Assembly (NCBI RefSeq): GCF_008274825.1
Contig: NZ_CP030848.1
Location: 2,294,001 to 2,358,000 of the forward strand
DNA from: Sphingobacterium hotanense
Lineage (GTDB): Bacteria > Bacteroidota > Bacteroidia > Sphingobacteriales > Sphingobacteriaceae
Reading direction: 5' to 3'
DNA length: 64,000 bases
The notes beneath the pieces were generated by a model that was given only the letters and a program-made list of their open reading frames with translations, was not told the origin of the DNA and made no database searches. Shown in pieces: positions 45,889 to 54,831 of this stretch. The position numbers and the translations under genes were made by a program. How positions within the stretch are numbered: the stretch's first letter is position 1; the number at the start of each line of letters is the position of its first letter.

Positions 45889-46578
45889 TTATAATCCTAA
45901 TTTCTTTTTAAGGTTTTCTAAATCTTTTTTAACTGAATCGCCCGATTCCAAAGCATAATCAATGTCTTGATTCATCTTCAACTTTGCGAGCTCATTTATC
46001 GCCTCAGCATAAGCCTCATCCTCTTGTTCAGACGAGCGAAGCTTCTTCAACATGTCAACGGTACTGTTATTGTCGATATTGGCCATCTGACGGTTAGCAA
46101 ATTCAGTGGCGCTATTAATTTGCTTCTTAGCAATAAGCGAATCTAGTTCTTTTTTCCATTTTCCAATATTAAATTTCAGTACATCGATTTTCTCTTCAAT
46201 TTCCTCGACCTTCTTTTTATGCATCAAAGCCTGTTCTTTGAAATCCTCGGATTCATCTAAAAGCTGCTTCTGCAAGCGAAGTGCTTCAATTGCCAAACTT
46301 TCCGCCTTTTCTTTACTCAGTTCTTTGTTCTGAGCCATCAATAGTACTTTCTCGGCTTTCTCCTCGTAAACTATAGCTTCCGCTTTTCTATCGTCAATCG
46401 AATGTTCTAGGCGAATAACAACAGCTCGCGCTGAAATATACATCTCTTCGGTCGCTAGAAGCTGTCCTTTCATGTCGTTGATAACCTCTTGTGTCAGAGC
46501 GATAGGATCTTCCATTTTTTCAACCAAAGAATGTATTTCTGACTGCCCTATTTTTAATAATCTCTTAAATATGTTCAT
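45889..46578 (-). CDS. pspA: PspA/IM30 (ESCRT-III-like) membrane-stress protein
   Basis: PspA coats and repairs damaged inner membrane and belongs to the ESCRT-III superfamily. The 229-residue protein is almost entirely helical: an amphipathic N-terminus (MNIFKRLLKIGQSEIHSLVEKMEDPIALTQEVINDMKGQL) followed by a long coiled coil (about 40-160) and a charged C-terminal helix. I use the ATG at 46578 because it gives the canonical MxIFxR start. An in-frame GTG two codons upstream overlaps the previous stop. Here PspA lies with flotillin and an AAA+ ATPase instead of PspB/PspC. Confidence 0.92.
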   Translation of the reverse strand: MNIFKRLLKIGQSEIHSLVEKMEDPIALTQEVINDMKGQLLATEEMYISARAVVIRLEHSIDDRKAEAIVYEEKAEKVLLMAQNKELSKEKAESLAIEALRLQKQLLDESEDFKEQALMHKKKVEEIEEKIDVLKFNIGKWKKELDSLIAKKQINSATEFANRQMANIDNNSTVDMLKKLRSSEQEDEAYAEAINELAKLKMNQDIDYALESGDSVKKDLENLKKKLGL

Positions 46579-46583
46579 CTTCA

Positions 46584-46973
46584 CTACTGTTTTGAAAACT
46601 CAATCAATTGTGCATAATACTCACTCATTAACAGCGATAGCGAATTAATCGCTGCATCGAACTCATTTTGATCTAGGTTGTGTGATTGTAAAGTGTACCT
46701 AAAAATCACGCGGCGTCCGTCCTCAGTCAATGCAAAAGCACCATGAATGATATCCCGATTCTTTTTCAGCAAGGATTTAAAGACGTCAAGGTTATCTCGC
46801 TTCAAAGAAAATAGATACTGTTCGAAAATGATTATTGGTGCTGTAACTCCAATAATTAAATTCTTGATCCCTTCCGCTTCACTTTCAACGACGAAAAAAC
46901 CCTCCTCTCTATTCTTTGATGTAACGGTAAACCCTAGGTCTAATAAGTATTTTTCAACTTTGTTAAATGGCAT
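46584..46973 (-). CDS. YbjN-domain protein, first gene of the PspA-flotillin operon
   Basis: The 129-residue soluble protein resembles the YbjN/type III secretion chaperone-like fold: KVEKYLLDLGFTVTSKNREEGFFVVESEAEGIKNLIIGVTAP (beta hairpins), then LLKKNRDIIHGAFALTEDGRRVIFRYTLQSHNLDQNEFDAAINSL. YbjN-type proteins have been linked to Psp systems as small partners. The ATG at 46973 lies 91 bp from the divergent XRE gene; its TAG stop nearly abuts the pspA start. The family call is from pattern, not a search. Confidence 0.75.
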   Translation of the reverse strand: MPFNKVEKYLLDLGFTVTSKNREEGFFVVESEAEGIKNLIIGVTAPIIIFEQYLFSLKRDNLDVFKSLLKKNRDIIHGAFALTEDGRRVIFRYTLQSHNLDQNEFDAAINSLSLLMSEYYAQLIEFSKQ

Positions 46974-46988
46974 TGGCTAATATTTTTA

Positions 46989-46996
46989 TATATTTG
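46989..46996 (+). promoter_or_regulatory. Candidate -7 box for the XRE gene
   Basis: TATATTTG on the plus strand matches TAnnTTTG and lies 69 nt before the ATG at 47065, in the same intergenic space. A -33 element is not clear. Confidence 0.4.
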
Positions 46997-47024
46997 CTAA
47001 TAATGTTTGCATAAAGATAAATAA

Positions 47025-47041
47025 TGCAAAATTATTTTGCA
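47025..47041. promoter_or_regulatory. Palindromic operator candidate over the operon promoter
   Basis: TGCAAAATTATTTTGCA is a perfect palindrome with 8-bp arms and one central base in the 91-bp space between the YbjN and XRE genes. On the minus strand it contains TAATTTTG (47027-47034), a match to the TAnnTTTG -7 box. A bound repressor would cover this box. The divergent HTH protein is the obvious candidate; binding is inference. Confidence 0.65.
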
Positions 47042-47064
47042 ATAAAAATTTAATATTTTTGATA

Positions 47065-47727
47065 ATGACCCAAATCGGAACGAATATTAAAAAATTACGT
47101 AGTGTTAAAGGTTTAAGTCAACAAGCCTTTGGAGAGCTATTTAACCTTACGAGAGGCAATATTTCGTCCTACGAAGAATTTCGCGCAGAACCGAAGGTCT
47201 CCGTGATTCTGCAGATTGCAAAATATTTTAGCATACCCGTCGCACACCTATTAGAAAAGAAACTTACCGTAAATGAGATTCTGAATTTTGAAGACCATTT
47301 TACCGAAGATTCCGCGCAGCTTGCTATAAAAAACATGGACCCTGTCCATTTTTTAAACCGGGAGACTATACAACAGTCCAGCGATAATAAAATCAGCATT
47401 GATGATCTGCCAATGTTTTATTTCCCAATAACCACAAAGAATCAAGTTATTGCGATTGAACACAACGGCCTGATTCATCATCCTGCAGCTTTTCCATTCG
47501 AAGAAAACAGCATCTTATTTTTCGAAAAACTACAACTCGATATTCTACATACCTTAGATAAGCACTTTGGCTTCTATATAAAAGGCAGCGACTATTTTTT
47601 CGGAACCTATGAGGTTAAAAACAAACAAATAGATTTACTGCTCAACGACTGGAAAAAACAAAGCTTCTCTGTAGAAGATATGGGCTGCTTCTGGAAACTA
47701 CACGGAAAGTATGAGAAAATTGCGTAA
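47065..47727 (+). CDS. XRE-family HTH regulator, divergent from the PspA-flotillin operon
   Basis: The 220-residue protein has an N-terminal Cro/CI-type helix-turn-helix (residues about 5-60, IGTNIKKLRSVKGLSQQAFGELFNLTRGNISSYEEFRAEPKV) and a C-terminal region of about 150 residues without a known domain. The upstream TTG start at 47059 adds only two residues; the ATG at 47065 is preferred. Divergent placement across a palindromic operator suggests control of the envelope operon and itself. The C-terminal part may sense a signal; this cannot be read from sequence. Confidence 0.85.
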   Translation: MTQIGTNIKKLRSVKGLSQQAFGELFNLTRGNISSYEEFRAEPKVSVILQIAKYFSIPVAHLLEKKLTVNEILNFEDHFTEDSAQLAIKNMDPVHFLNRETIQQSSDNKISIDDLPMFYFPITTKNQVIAIEHNGLIHHPAAFPFEENSILFFEKLQLDILHTLDKHFGFYIKGSDYFFGTYEVKNKQIDLLLNDWKKQSFSVEDMGCFWKLHGKYEKIA

Positions 47728-47797
47728 AATTAGACGTTAGATATTAGATATAAGACATTAGAGCGTAGCGGGCTAGCCTGACTACGCTCTTCTTTTT
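47728..47797 (+). terminator. XRE gene terminator cassette (R3 - hairpin - U-tract)
   Basis: R3 (TTAGATATTAGATATAAGAC and so on) fills 47731-47760. A hairpin AGAGCGTAG / CTACGCTCT around CGGGCTAGCCTGA with TCTTTTT follows (47759-47797). It is nearly identical to the kdsA terminator at 20699-20737. Confidence 0.92.
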
Positions 47798-47854
47798 AGT
47801 AATTAGACTTACGTCCCAATTTTAAGGAGACGTTTCTTTGTATGACGTTTGTCT

Positions 47855-48201
47855 TGAACCAGGAAAGAAAGGAAAGTTTGTTTTGAACCAGGAAAGGAAG
47901 GATGCAAGGATTGACAGGATCCTGTTCATCCTCAAATCCTTCCTTTCCTGGTTCAAAGACAAAATATCCTTCCACCCTTCCTTTCCTCGTTCAACGACAA
48001 GATACTAATCCCCTTAACCCTCCTTCTACTTAAACCCCTTGTAAAGCCCTTTCATAACCCTTTTAAAACCCAATCAAACCCACTTGAAAAGGGTTATGCT
48101 ATGGGCCTGTAAGGGCAGAGAAAAAGAAGTCAATAGATTATCACTCATCCCAATCCTTAGACCATATTCTAACATCTCACATCTAACATCTAAAATCTAA
48201 T
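47855..48201. repeat. R1, R2 and R3 repeats downstream of the XRE and antiporter genes
   Basis: No gene is supported here. A partial R1 lies at 47859-47880. A full R1 palindrome lies at 47885-47954 (centre GGATCC 47917-47922). A partial inverted R1 lies at about 47966-47995. An R2 element with C-runs and G-runs lies at about 48031-48118. An R3 spacer (ATTCTAACATCTCACATCTAACATC...) at about 48166-48201 abuts the antiporter stop codon on the minus strand. No clear hairpin terminator is seen for that gene. Confidence 0.85.
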
Positions 48202-49791
48202 CTACACATACTTCAACCGCTCCTCCTCCAGATCAATTTGATAAATCTGCTGTCTGATAATATCCTCGTCAAACTCGGCTTCTTTATTTAGGGTAGTCAG
48301 ATATGCGCGCTGTTCGGCGAAGATATCCAATAGAATCTCCCTACTGGTCTCATCCATCCAAGAACTGTCTTGTACTTTCGATTGATCCTCCCAATGTTTT
48401 AATATCCTTTCCATTCCTGCATGACCAAGATATTGTTGCTCATACTTTTCCTTTACAAAAGCATAAACGTGTTGCTTAAGGCCGGTTTTCATTTTTAACC
48501 GCGTATTTCTTTCCAATTCACCTTCATTCTCCAGTCCTACAAAAAGCTTAGTCTTTTCAATTAGGTAAGGCAATGTTAAGCCTTGTATGACAAGGGTTAA
48601 AAGAATAGCGACAAACGTGATAAAGAGAATCAAATTTCTATAAGGAAAAGCTTCTCCATTGGGAAGGGTCAGCGGGATAGCAAGAGCCGCCGCTAGCGAC
48701 ACCACCCCCCTCATTCCGGTCCACCCCATTAATAAGGGTGTTGTCCAGCGCCGTTTTGAGAATTGTTGCTGGTGAGCAACTTGCGGACGAAAAATAATGG
48801 TTGCTAACATACCAGCATAAGCCGATAATATACGAGCAGCGATCAATACGATCGTAACTAAAACAACATACCCAATCGCTGTTGATAATGGCAGACCATT
48901 CGAACGCATTCCAGCCACAATTTCAGGAAGTTCAAGCCCGATAAGTAAGAACACCATGCCGTTCAATAGGAATACGAAGCTCTCCCAGACACTGTATCCC
49001 TTGATTCGACTGCTACTGGATAAATAGCTAAGTCGTTTCGAAGAAAGAAATAACCCTCCGGCGACAACAGCTAGAACACCTGAGCAATGCACTTGCTCGG
49101 CAATCCAATACATAAAATATGGTTCGATCAACGTCAGTGCGATATCAGATGGAGCATCAGTTGATAAACGCTTATGTATCCACATGAAAATCAATGCTAT
49201 TAACAAACCAATACCTACGCCACCAAATAGCATCCAAAGGAAATCAACAGCAGCTTCCTGCCAGATGAATTGACCCGTGCCGACAGCTACCAACGCGAAT
49301 CGAAAAATAATCAAGGATGAAGCATCATTAAGCAAACTCTCGCCCTCAAGAATGGCTTGTGTGGATTTGGGAATCTTAACAAACTTGGTAATTGCTCCCG
49401 TGCTTACCGCGTCAGGCGGTGACACGATTCCACCGAGAACAAAACCTAAGGCAATGCTAAAGCCCGGGATTATATGGTTTGTAACGATGGCAACTAGAAG
49501 CGCAGTAAAGAAAACGACCAAAAACGCAAAACTTCCGATAATGCGCCACCATTTCTTCATTTCTTTGAAAGACACGCCCCAGGCCGCTTCAAATAACAAG
49601 GGAGGCAGAAAAATAAAAAATATCAAGTCCGGATCGATTTTGATAATGGGGAGGCCCGGAATAAAACTTATTGTTAAACCTGCAACGACCAATAAAATCG
49701 GATAGGCGATCTTCAGCTTATTAGCCCATATCGTCAAGAATACGGTTAATAGGATAAGGACCAAAACAAAAGGTAGCAGCTTATGCATCAT
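48202..49791 (-). CDS. CPA1-family Na+/H+ antiporter
   Basis: The 529-residue protein exchanges Na+ (or K+) for H+ at the inner membrane. It has about 12 hydrophobic segments with the CPA1 landmarks FFIFLPPLLFEAAWGV, GFVLGGIVSPPDAVSTGAI, ILEGESLLNDASSLIIFRFA and GWTGMRGVVSLAAALAIP. A soluble C-terminal tail of about 115 residues ends LEEERLKYV. I use the ATG at 49791 (MMHKLLPFVLVLILL). The earlier ATG at 49920 would add 43 residues without sequence support. It is distinct from the NhaA at 5156. Confidence 0.93.
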   Translation of the reverse strand: MMHKLLPFVLVLILLTVFLTIWANKLKIAYPILLVVAGLTISFIPGLPIIKIDPDLIFFIFLPPLLFEAAWGVSFKEMKKWWRIIGSFAFLVVFFTALLVAIVTNHIIPGFSIALGFVLGGIVSPPDAVSTGAITKFVKIPKSTQAILEGESLLNDASSLIIFRFALVAVGTGQFIWQEAAVDFLWMLFGGVGIGLLIALIFMWIHKRLSTDAPSDIALTLIEPYFMYWIAEQVHCSGVLAVVAGGLFLSSKRLSYLSSSSRIKGYSVWESFVFLLNGMVFLLIGLELPEIVAGMRSNGLPLSTAIGYVVLVTIVLIAARILSAYAGMLATIIFRPQVAHQQQFSKRRWTTPLLMGWTGMRGVVSLAAALAIPLTLPNGEAFPYRNLILFITFVAILLTLVIQGLTLPYLIEKTKLFVGLENEGELERNTRLKMKTGLKQHVYAFVKEKYEQQYLGHAGMERILKHWEDQSKVQDSSWMDETSREILLDIFAEQRAYLTTLNKEAEFDEDIIRQQIYQIDLEEERLKYV

Positions 49792-49920
49792 GTAGTTAGT
49801 GTGATAGTTTTTTTCAAAAATAGGGACACTAAATACGTTATTATCTGTTATATTTTTAGCTAACGTGGCTAGTCGAATAGCAAACTTATTTCGTTTGTGG
49901 TTAGATGCTGACATCCACAT

Positions 49921-50247
49921 TTAGATAGGGAAAAATATTTGTGTGATGTAGAATCCATTTTGAGGAAGAAATATCCACTTTTTAGCGAGTTTTACTACAT
50001 CATTACCACACGACATATTAAGTGTAAATCACACACTATGAAGAACATTTTGAGAGGTATTTTTTATCTGTAAATCAAATAATATCAAGATATTATGAAT
50101 TATCTATAGTTAATTTGAGCAATAGTGTTATCACTGATGTAGAAATGTGTTAATGAATAATTTGTAATCAAACATATACATCACAACCTTTGTTATAGAA
50201 ATACTATTACTTGTTTACCTTTTTATAAATCTATAAAACCAAATCAT
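49921..50247. promoter_or_regulatory. Regulatory spacer upstream of susC with repeated TGATGT motif
   Basis: The 327-bp spacer holds no gene. TGATGTAGAA occurs twice on the plus strand (49944-49953 and 50135-50144). CTACATCA (49995-50002) and ACATCACA (50178-50185) are the complementary orientation. Two direct and two inverted copies in about 240 bp suggest binding sites for a regulator of the susC operon. A convincing -33/-7 pair is not found. Confidence 0.4.
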
Positions 50248-53200
50248 ATGAAGCATCTATTTATGTTCTTATGTATTGTATTTGGGGTACAAATGTCGTA
50301 TGCCCAAACCACAATTTCCGGAACAGTAAAAGACGGACAAAGCTCAACAGTTATTCCGGGGGTTACTGTTGCGCTCAAAGAAAAACCTGTATCGACGCAA
50401 ACCGATGAAGCAGGTAAATTTACTTTAGAAGCCTCCCCTACTGATTCAATCACATTCACCTTTATCGGATATGTCACGAGGACAATGCCTGTTGGTGACC
50501 AAACCTTCTTCAATATTTCTCTGCAAAGCGCTGATGAGACACTGGAAGAAGTCGTTGTCGTAGGATACGGAACGCAGAGGAAGGTGGATTTGACTGGATC
50601 TATAGCTCAGGTAAAAGGCGAAGCCATTGCCAATATGCCGAATGCAAACCCAATTAGCTCCTTACAAGGTAAAGTTGCGGGTTTGACCATATCCAACTCA
50701 GGCACTCCAGGCGGTTCGCCTACAGTGCGTATTCGTGGTGTCAACAGTACCAATAACTCGAATCCATTATATGTGGTCGACGGAGTTCTGCATGATAATA
50801 TAGACTTTATCTCGCCGCAGGATATTGAGTCACTAGACGTATTGAGAGATCCTTCTTCGATTGCCATATATGGTTTACGAGGTGCTAACGGTGTTATTGC
50901 AGTAACGCTTAAAAAAGCAGCTCAAGGAAGAACGGCAATCAACTTTTCAGGTTCCGTAGGATTCGATCAAGTAAATGATCGTATTGAAGTGGTTGATGCT
51001 GAGGGATTTAAAAGATTGTATGATATGCAGTTGGTTAACTTGGGGAAAGCACCATTTGATTATACAAAATATACGGCAAACACGGATTGGCAGGACTTAA
51101 TCTTAAGAACAGCCATGACGACAAACAATAACTTAAGCATTTCAAATTCCACCGAAAAGTCATCTACCCACTTCAGCTTAGGATATAACAAACAGGAAGG
51201 TGTTGTTAGAAACGGTGATTACGAACGTTTTACAGCACGCTTAAATCAAGAGTTGAAAGTATCGGAACGCGTTAAAATAGGTGGAGACATTTCCGGCTCA
51301 TACTGGAATATGAACCCAACGAATGTAACACTTACAAATGCGCTCTGGTCGGCTCCAATTGTTGGAGTTCAATACGACGAGAATACGTTCTATGGTATGC
51401 CTTCGTTCCAACGTGCGCAAGTAGGAAACGTAATGTCAACATTGAATCGTTTGGATGGTACTTCTATGCCTAGGGGATATCGTTTTGTAGGGAGTTTATT
51501 TGCCGAAGTAAAAATCATGGAAGGCTTGAAATGGAAATCTACGGTTTATACCGACCTTGGTTTCAATAACAGCCGTGGTTATTCACCGCTTGCTGCAAGA
51601 TTCATCTATTTGGGTGAGAATGGCGGCGAAGATACTTTCTTTCAAGATGACCGCGTGTTTACATCAGTCAACCAAAAAAGTGAAGAGTTCAGAAGATTCC
51701 AGCAAGACCATACCCTTACATGGGACAAGTCTTTTAATGAAGATCATCGTTTAACAGCTGTTGGTGGTTTTACGACAGTGTTCAATGATAATACGGCCTT
51801 GGAAGGTTCTAGACGCGATACTTCAACCAATGTCCCTCCGACCTCGGATTTCTGGTATTTGGATATCATCAATCAGGATTCAAATCCTAAAGGCAGCTAT
51901 TCCGGCAGAGGTTCACAAAACACCGTAATGGGTGCTTTTGCTCGCGCTAGCTACGCTTACAAAAACCGATACTTACTGAATGCAACGGTTAGACGTGATG
52001 GGTCATCGAAATTTGCTCCAAAAAATCGTTGGGGTACATTCGGATCAGTAGGTTTAGGATGGGTACTTTCAGAAGAAGCATTCTTTGAAAACATCGAAAA
52101 AATCAATTTCATGAAATTGCGTTTTGCATGGGGTAAACTTGGAAATCAAAATGGTGTTCCGGATAACGTCTACTTGCCAGGACTAGTCAATGCGAATACT
52201 GCAATCTTTGGAGACAATATCTATACTTCTGTGAAGGCAGATTACATTCCTGACCCGAATTTACATTGGGAAATTGTACAAGGGATGGATTTAGGACTTG
52301 ACATAAAAGCTTTCAACAATAAATTTAACGCGGAGATTAACCTATATGACCGTACGACCAAAGATATCCTAACCATACTGACGCTTCCAGCTACGGATGA
52401 TCGTTACTTCACCAACTTAGGTGAGATTACGAACCGTGGTATCGAGGTATCGATGGGATGGAACAATCAAATGGACGACTTTCGCTATGGTGTCAATGCA
52501 AACTATTCCTACAACAAAAACTTTGTCAACTCGATCGGTGATAACGTTAATTTCAGAATATTAGGAAATGACGGAGCGAATGTGACCGAAACGGGTCAAT
52601 CCATTGGATACTTCTATGGTTACAAGCAGATAGGAATCTACCAAACCATCGATGACATTGAGAATATGGCTGTACAACCGGGATCTGCTCCTGGCGATAT
52701 TGCCTTTGCCGACATAGATGGGGATGGTGCAATTACCGAAAAAGACAGAACTTATCTAGGTACGCCTTTCCCACCTCATAATTTCGGAATTAACTTCACC
52801 GTAGGATACAAAGGATTTGATTTACAATTGGAAGGTAATGGCGTTGCAGGAAACAAGATCTACGCGCAAAGAAGAACAAGAAACTTTGCCGACTTGAATT
52901 ATGAGGTTAATCGTCTTAATGCTTGGACAGGCCCTGGAAGCAGCAATGTAGAGCCAATTTTAGATAATAGCCGTGGTAACAACTACAAGTTTAGCTCCTA
53001 CTTTTTGGAGCCTGGAGATTTCTTCCGTATCCGAACAGTACAGTTAGGCTATAGCTTCAACGATGATCTTTTAGCAAGAACGTTCATCAGAAAGGCTAGA
53101 TTATTCGTCAATGTACAGAACTTAAAAACCTGGAGCAAAGTCACTGGATATACACCGGAAGCAGCAATCGGAAGCTTGATTGCCGGGGGTACGGATAATG

Positions 53201-53253
53201 GAACTTACCCAATCCCGACAACTTACTCCTTCGGTGTTAACCTATCGTTTTAA
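50248..53253 (+). CDS. SusC/RagA-type TonB-linked outer membrane protein
   Basis: The 1001-residue protein is a TonB-dependent oligosaccharide or peptide transporter of the SusC type. It has a signal peptide (MKHLFMFLCIVFGVQMSYA), a carboxypeptidase-regulatory domain (about 22-95), a plug beginning EVVVVGYGTQRKVDLTGSI with GLRGANGVIAVTLKK, and a 22-stranded barrel ending TTYSFGVNLSF. Length is typical for SusC. The SusD-like lipoprotein gene follows 19 bp later. Such pairs import glycans; the substrate here is unknown because no glycoside hydrolase is encoded nearby. Confidence 0.95.
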   Translation: MKHLFMFLCIVFGVQMSYAQTTISGTVKDGQSSTVIPGVTVALKEKPVSTQTDEAGKFTLEASPTDSITFTFIGYVTRTMPVGDQTFFNISLQSADETLEEVVVVGYGTQRKVDLTGSIAQVKGEAIANMPNANPISSLQGKVAGLTISNSGTPGGSPTVRIRGVNSTNNSNPLYVVDGVLHDNIDFISPQDIESLDVLRDPSSIAIYGLRGANGVIAVTLKKAAQGRTAINFSGSVGFDQVNDRIEVVDAEGFKRLYDMQLVNLGKAPFDYTKYTANTDWQDLILRTAMTTNNNLSISNSTEKSSTHFSLGYNKQEGVVRNGDYERFTARLNQELKVSERVKIGGDISGSYWNMNPTNVTLTNALWSAPIVGVQYDENTFYGMPSFQRAQVGNVMSTLNRLDGTSMPRGYRFVGSLFAEVKIMEGLKWKSTVYTDLGFNNSRGYSPLAARFIYLGENGGEDTFFQDDRVFTSVNQKSEEFRRFQQDHTLTWDKSFNEDHRLTAVGGFTTVFNDNTALEGSRRDTSTNVPPTSDFWYLDIINQDSNPKGSYSGRGSQNTVMGAFARASYAYKNRYLLNATVRRDGSSKFAPKNRWGTFGSVGLGWVLSEEAFFENIEKINFMKLRFAWGKLGNQNGVPDNVYLPGLVNANTAIFGDNIYTSVKADYIPDPNLHWEIVQGMDLGLDIKAFNNKFNAEINLYDRTTKDILTILTLPATDDRYFTNLGEITNRGIEVSMGWNNQMDDFRYGVNANYSYNKNFVNSIGDNVNFRILGNDGANVTETGQSIGYFYGYKQIGIYQTIDDIENMAVQPGSAPGDIAFADIDGDGAITEKDRTYLGTPFPPHNFGINFTVGYKGFDLQLEGNGVAGNKIYAQRRTRNFADLNYEVNRLNAWTGPGSSNVEPILDNSRGNNYKFSSYFLEPGDFFRIRTVQLGYSFNDDLLARTFIRKARLFVNVQNLKTWSKVTGYTPEAAIGSLIAGGTDNGTYPIPTTYSFGVNLSF

Positions 53254-53272
53254 CTTTTTAAGAAAATTAAAG

Positions 53273-54802
53273 ATGTCAAAATATATAAAAATTGCACTGA
53301 GTATAGGATGTTCAATCGTTCTTTTCAGTAGTTGTGAGAAGTTTTTAGACACTCCGCCTCAAGGAAAATATACAGAAGATACTTATCCATATCCAGAGGG
53401 CGGTACGCCCTACGACCGATTTATCTTTGCAGCATATAATGATCTTCGTAGCTACAATGTCCATGTTGATGGATTTGTAAATGCAACAAGTATTCGTAGC
53501 GACGACGCTGACAAAGGCAGTACAGCTTCCGATGGTGGTGCAGACGTGATCTCGATGGATAACTTCCCGGTATTAGCGACCAGCGGACGTGCAAACGCTC
53601 TATGGTTAGGTTATTTTGGATTAGTGAATCAAACCAACCGTGCGATGTATCAAATCGATAGTATATCAAAGGAAGGCCAAGATGAACAATTGAAAATTCA
53701 GGCTACTGCTGAAGCGAGGTTCCTACGTGGATACTCTTACTTTATGCTCGTACGTTTATTTGGTCGAGTTCCGAAATTTGAGACTTGGTCGTCGGACCCT
53801 GCAACACAAAACAATATACCGCAGAGCAGTGCTGCGGAAATCTATACATTCGTTGAAGAAGACCTTAAATTTGCGGCACAAAACCTTCCGGATACCTGGG
53901 ATAGTAAATTTATAGGTCGTGCGACGAAGGGAGCTGCGAACGGATTATTAGCCAAGGTTTATATTACTCAGAAGAAATGGCAGCAAGCTTATGATGCAGC
54001 TAATACAGTAAAGAGTTCAGGTTTATATGACCTATCTCAAAACTATGCTGATATCTTTTCGGAAAAAGGTGAAAATGGAAGAGAATCGATTTTCGAAATC
54101 CAGGGTACAGCATCCCCCGATGAGACCACTAAGAACGGTATCCAATATGCCAATCTACAGGGCGTTCGTGGTGCTGGTAACTGGAATCTAGGCTGGGGAT
54201 GGAATACACCTAGTGCTGCACTTGAAGCGGCCTACGAGGCAGGAGATCCGCGAAAAGCGCGGACTATTCTTTACTCCAGCGTTGCTGGTAAAACAAACGT
54301 CTCAATGTATAATGAGCCTATGCCGGTTTATCCAGCGGATGTACCTAACCCTATGTACAACCACAAGGTCTTAAGTGATCCTGCCATGAGAAATAGCATC
54401 AGTCGCGGCTCCTGGTGGATGAATATTCGCATTCTCCGCTATGCAGACGTAGTTTTGATGCTGGCGGAATCTGCCAATGAGCTTGGAAAGACTGATGAAG
54501 CACGCACTTTACTTAATTCAGTACGAGAACGTGCGCGTCGCGGTGCAGCAGCAGGCGTCTTGCCTGATGTCACTGACACCGACCAAGCGGCCTTACGCAA
54601 TAAAATTCGTCATGAGCGAAGAATCGAATTGGCAATGGAACATGATCGTTTCTTTGATTTAGTGCGCTGGGGCACAGCACAAACAGCTTTACATGCTGCC
54701 GGAAAAACTAACTTCCAAAACTCGCGCGATGTGTTATTGCCAATTCCTCAGACACAGATCGACTTAACAAAAGGAGTATTAACACAAAATCCTGGATACT
54801 AG
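53273..54802 (+). CDS. SusD/RagB-type outer membrane lipoprotein
   Basis: The 509-residue surface lipoprotein captures the substrate for its SusC partner. The ATG at 53273 gives MSKYIKIALSIGCSIVLFSSC, a lipoprotein signal with lipobox; a longer frame open from 53180 runs through the susC end and is not used. The protein shows the TPR-like SusD fold (AEARFLRGYSYFMLVRLFGRVP, AAANGLLAKVYITQKKWQQAYDAAN, RNKIRHERRIELAMEHDRFFDLVRWG). Confidence 0.95.
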   Translation: MSKYIKIALSIGCSIVLFSSCEKFLDTPPQGKYTEDTYPYPEGGTPYDRFIFAAYNDLRSYNVHVDGFVNATSIRSDDADKGSTASDGGADVISMDNFPVLATSGRANALWLGYFGLVNQTNRAMYQIDSISKEGQDEQLKIQATAEARFLRGYSYFMLVRLFGRVPKFETWSSDPATQNNIPQSSAAEIYTFVEEDLKFAAQNLPDTWDSKFIGRATKGAANGLLAKVYITQKKWQQAYDAANTVKSSGLYDLSQNYADIFSEKGENGRESIFEIQGTASPDETTKNGIQYANLQGVRGAGNWNLGWGWNTPSAALEAAYEAGDPRKARTILYSSVAGKTNVSMYNEPMPVYPADVPNPMYNHKVLSDPAMRNSISRGSWWMNIRILRYADVVLMLAESANELGKTDEARTLLNSVRERARRGAAAGVLPDVTDTDQAALRNKIRHERRIELAMEHDRFFDLVRWGTAQTALHAAGKTNFQNSRDVLLPIPQTQIDLTKGVLTQNPGY

Positions 54803-54831
54803 TCCGATTCTAACCAATCAATTTGAACGAC

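Noticed and set aside
38003..46973. Interpretation of the AAA+/PspA/flotillin operon as a phage-defence island
   Set aside because: No nuclease, toxin, nucleotide-signalling enzyme or integrase is present, and all neighbours are envelope proteins; an envelope-stress role fits better.
53180..53272. Longer SusD start at 53180
   Set aside because: The extra codons run through the end of susC and would precede and destroy the lipoprotein signal that begins at the ATG at 53273.
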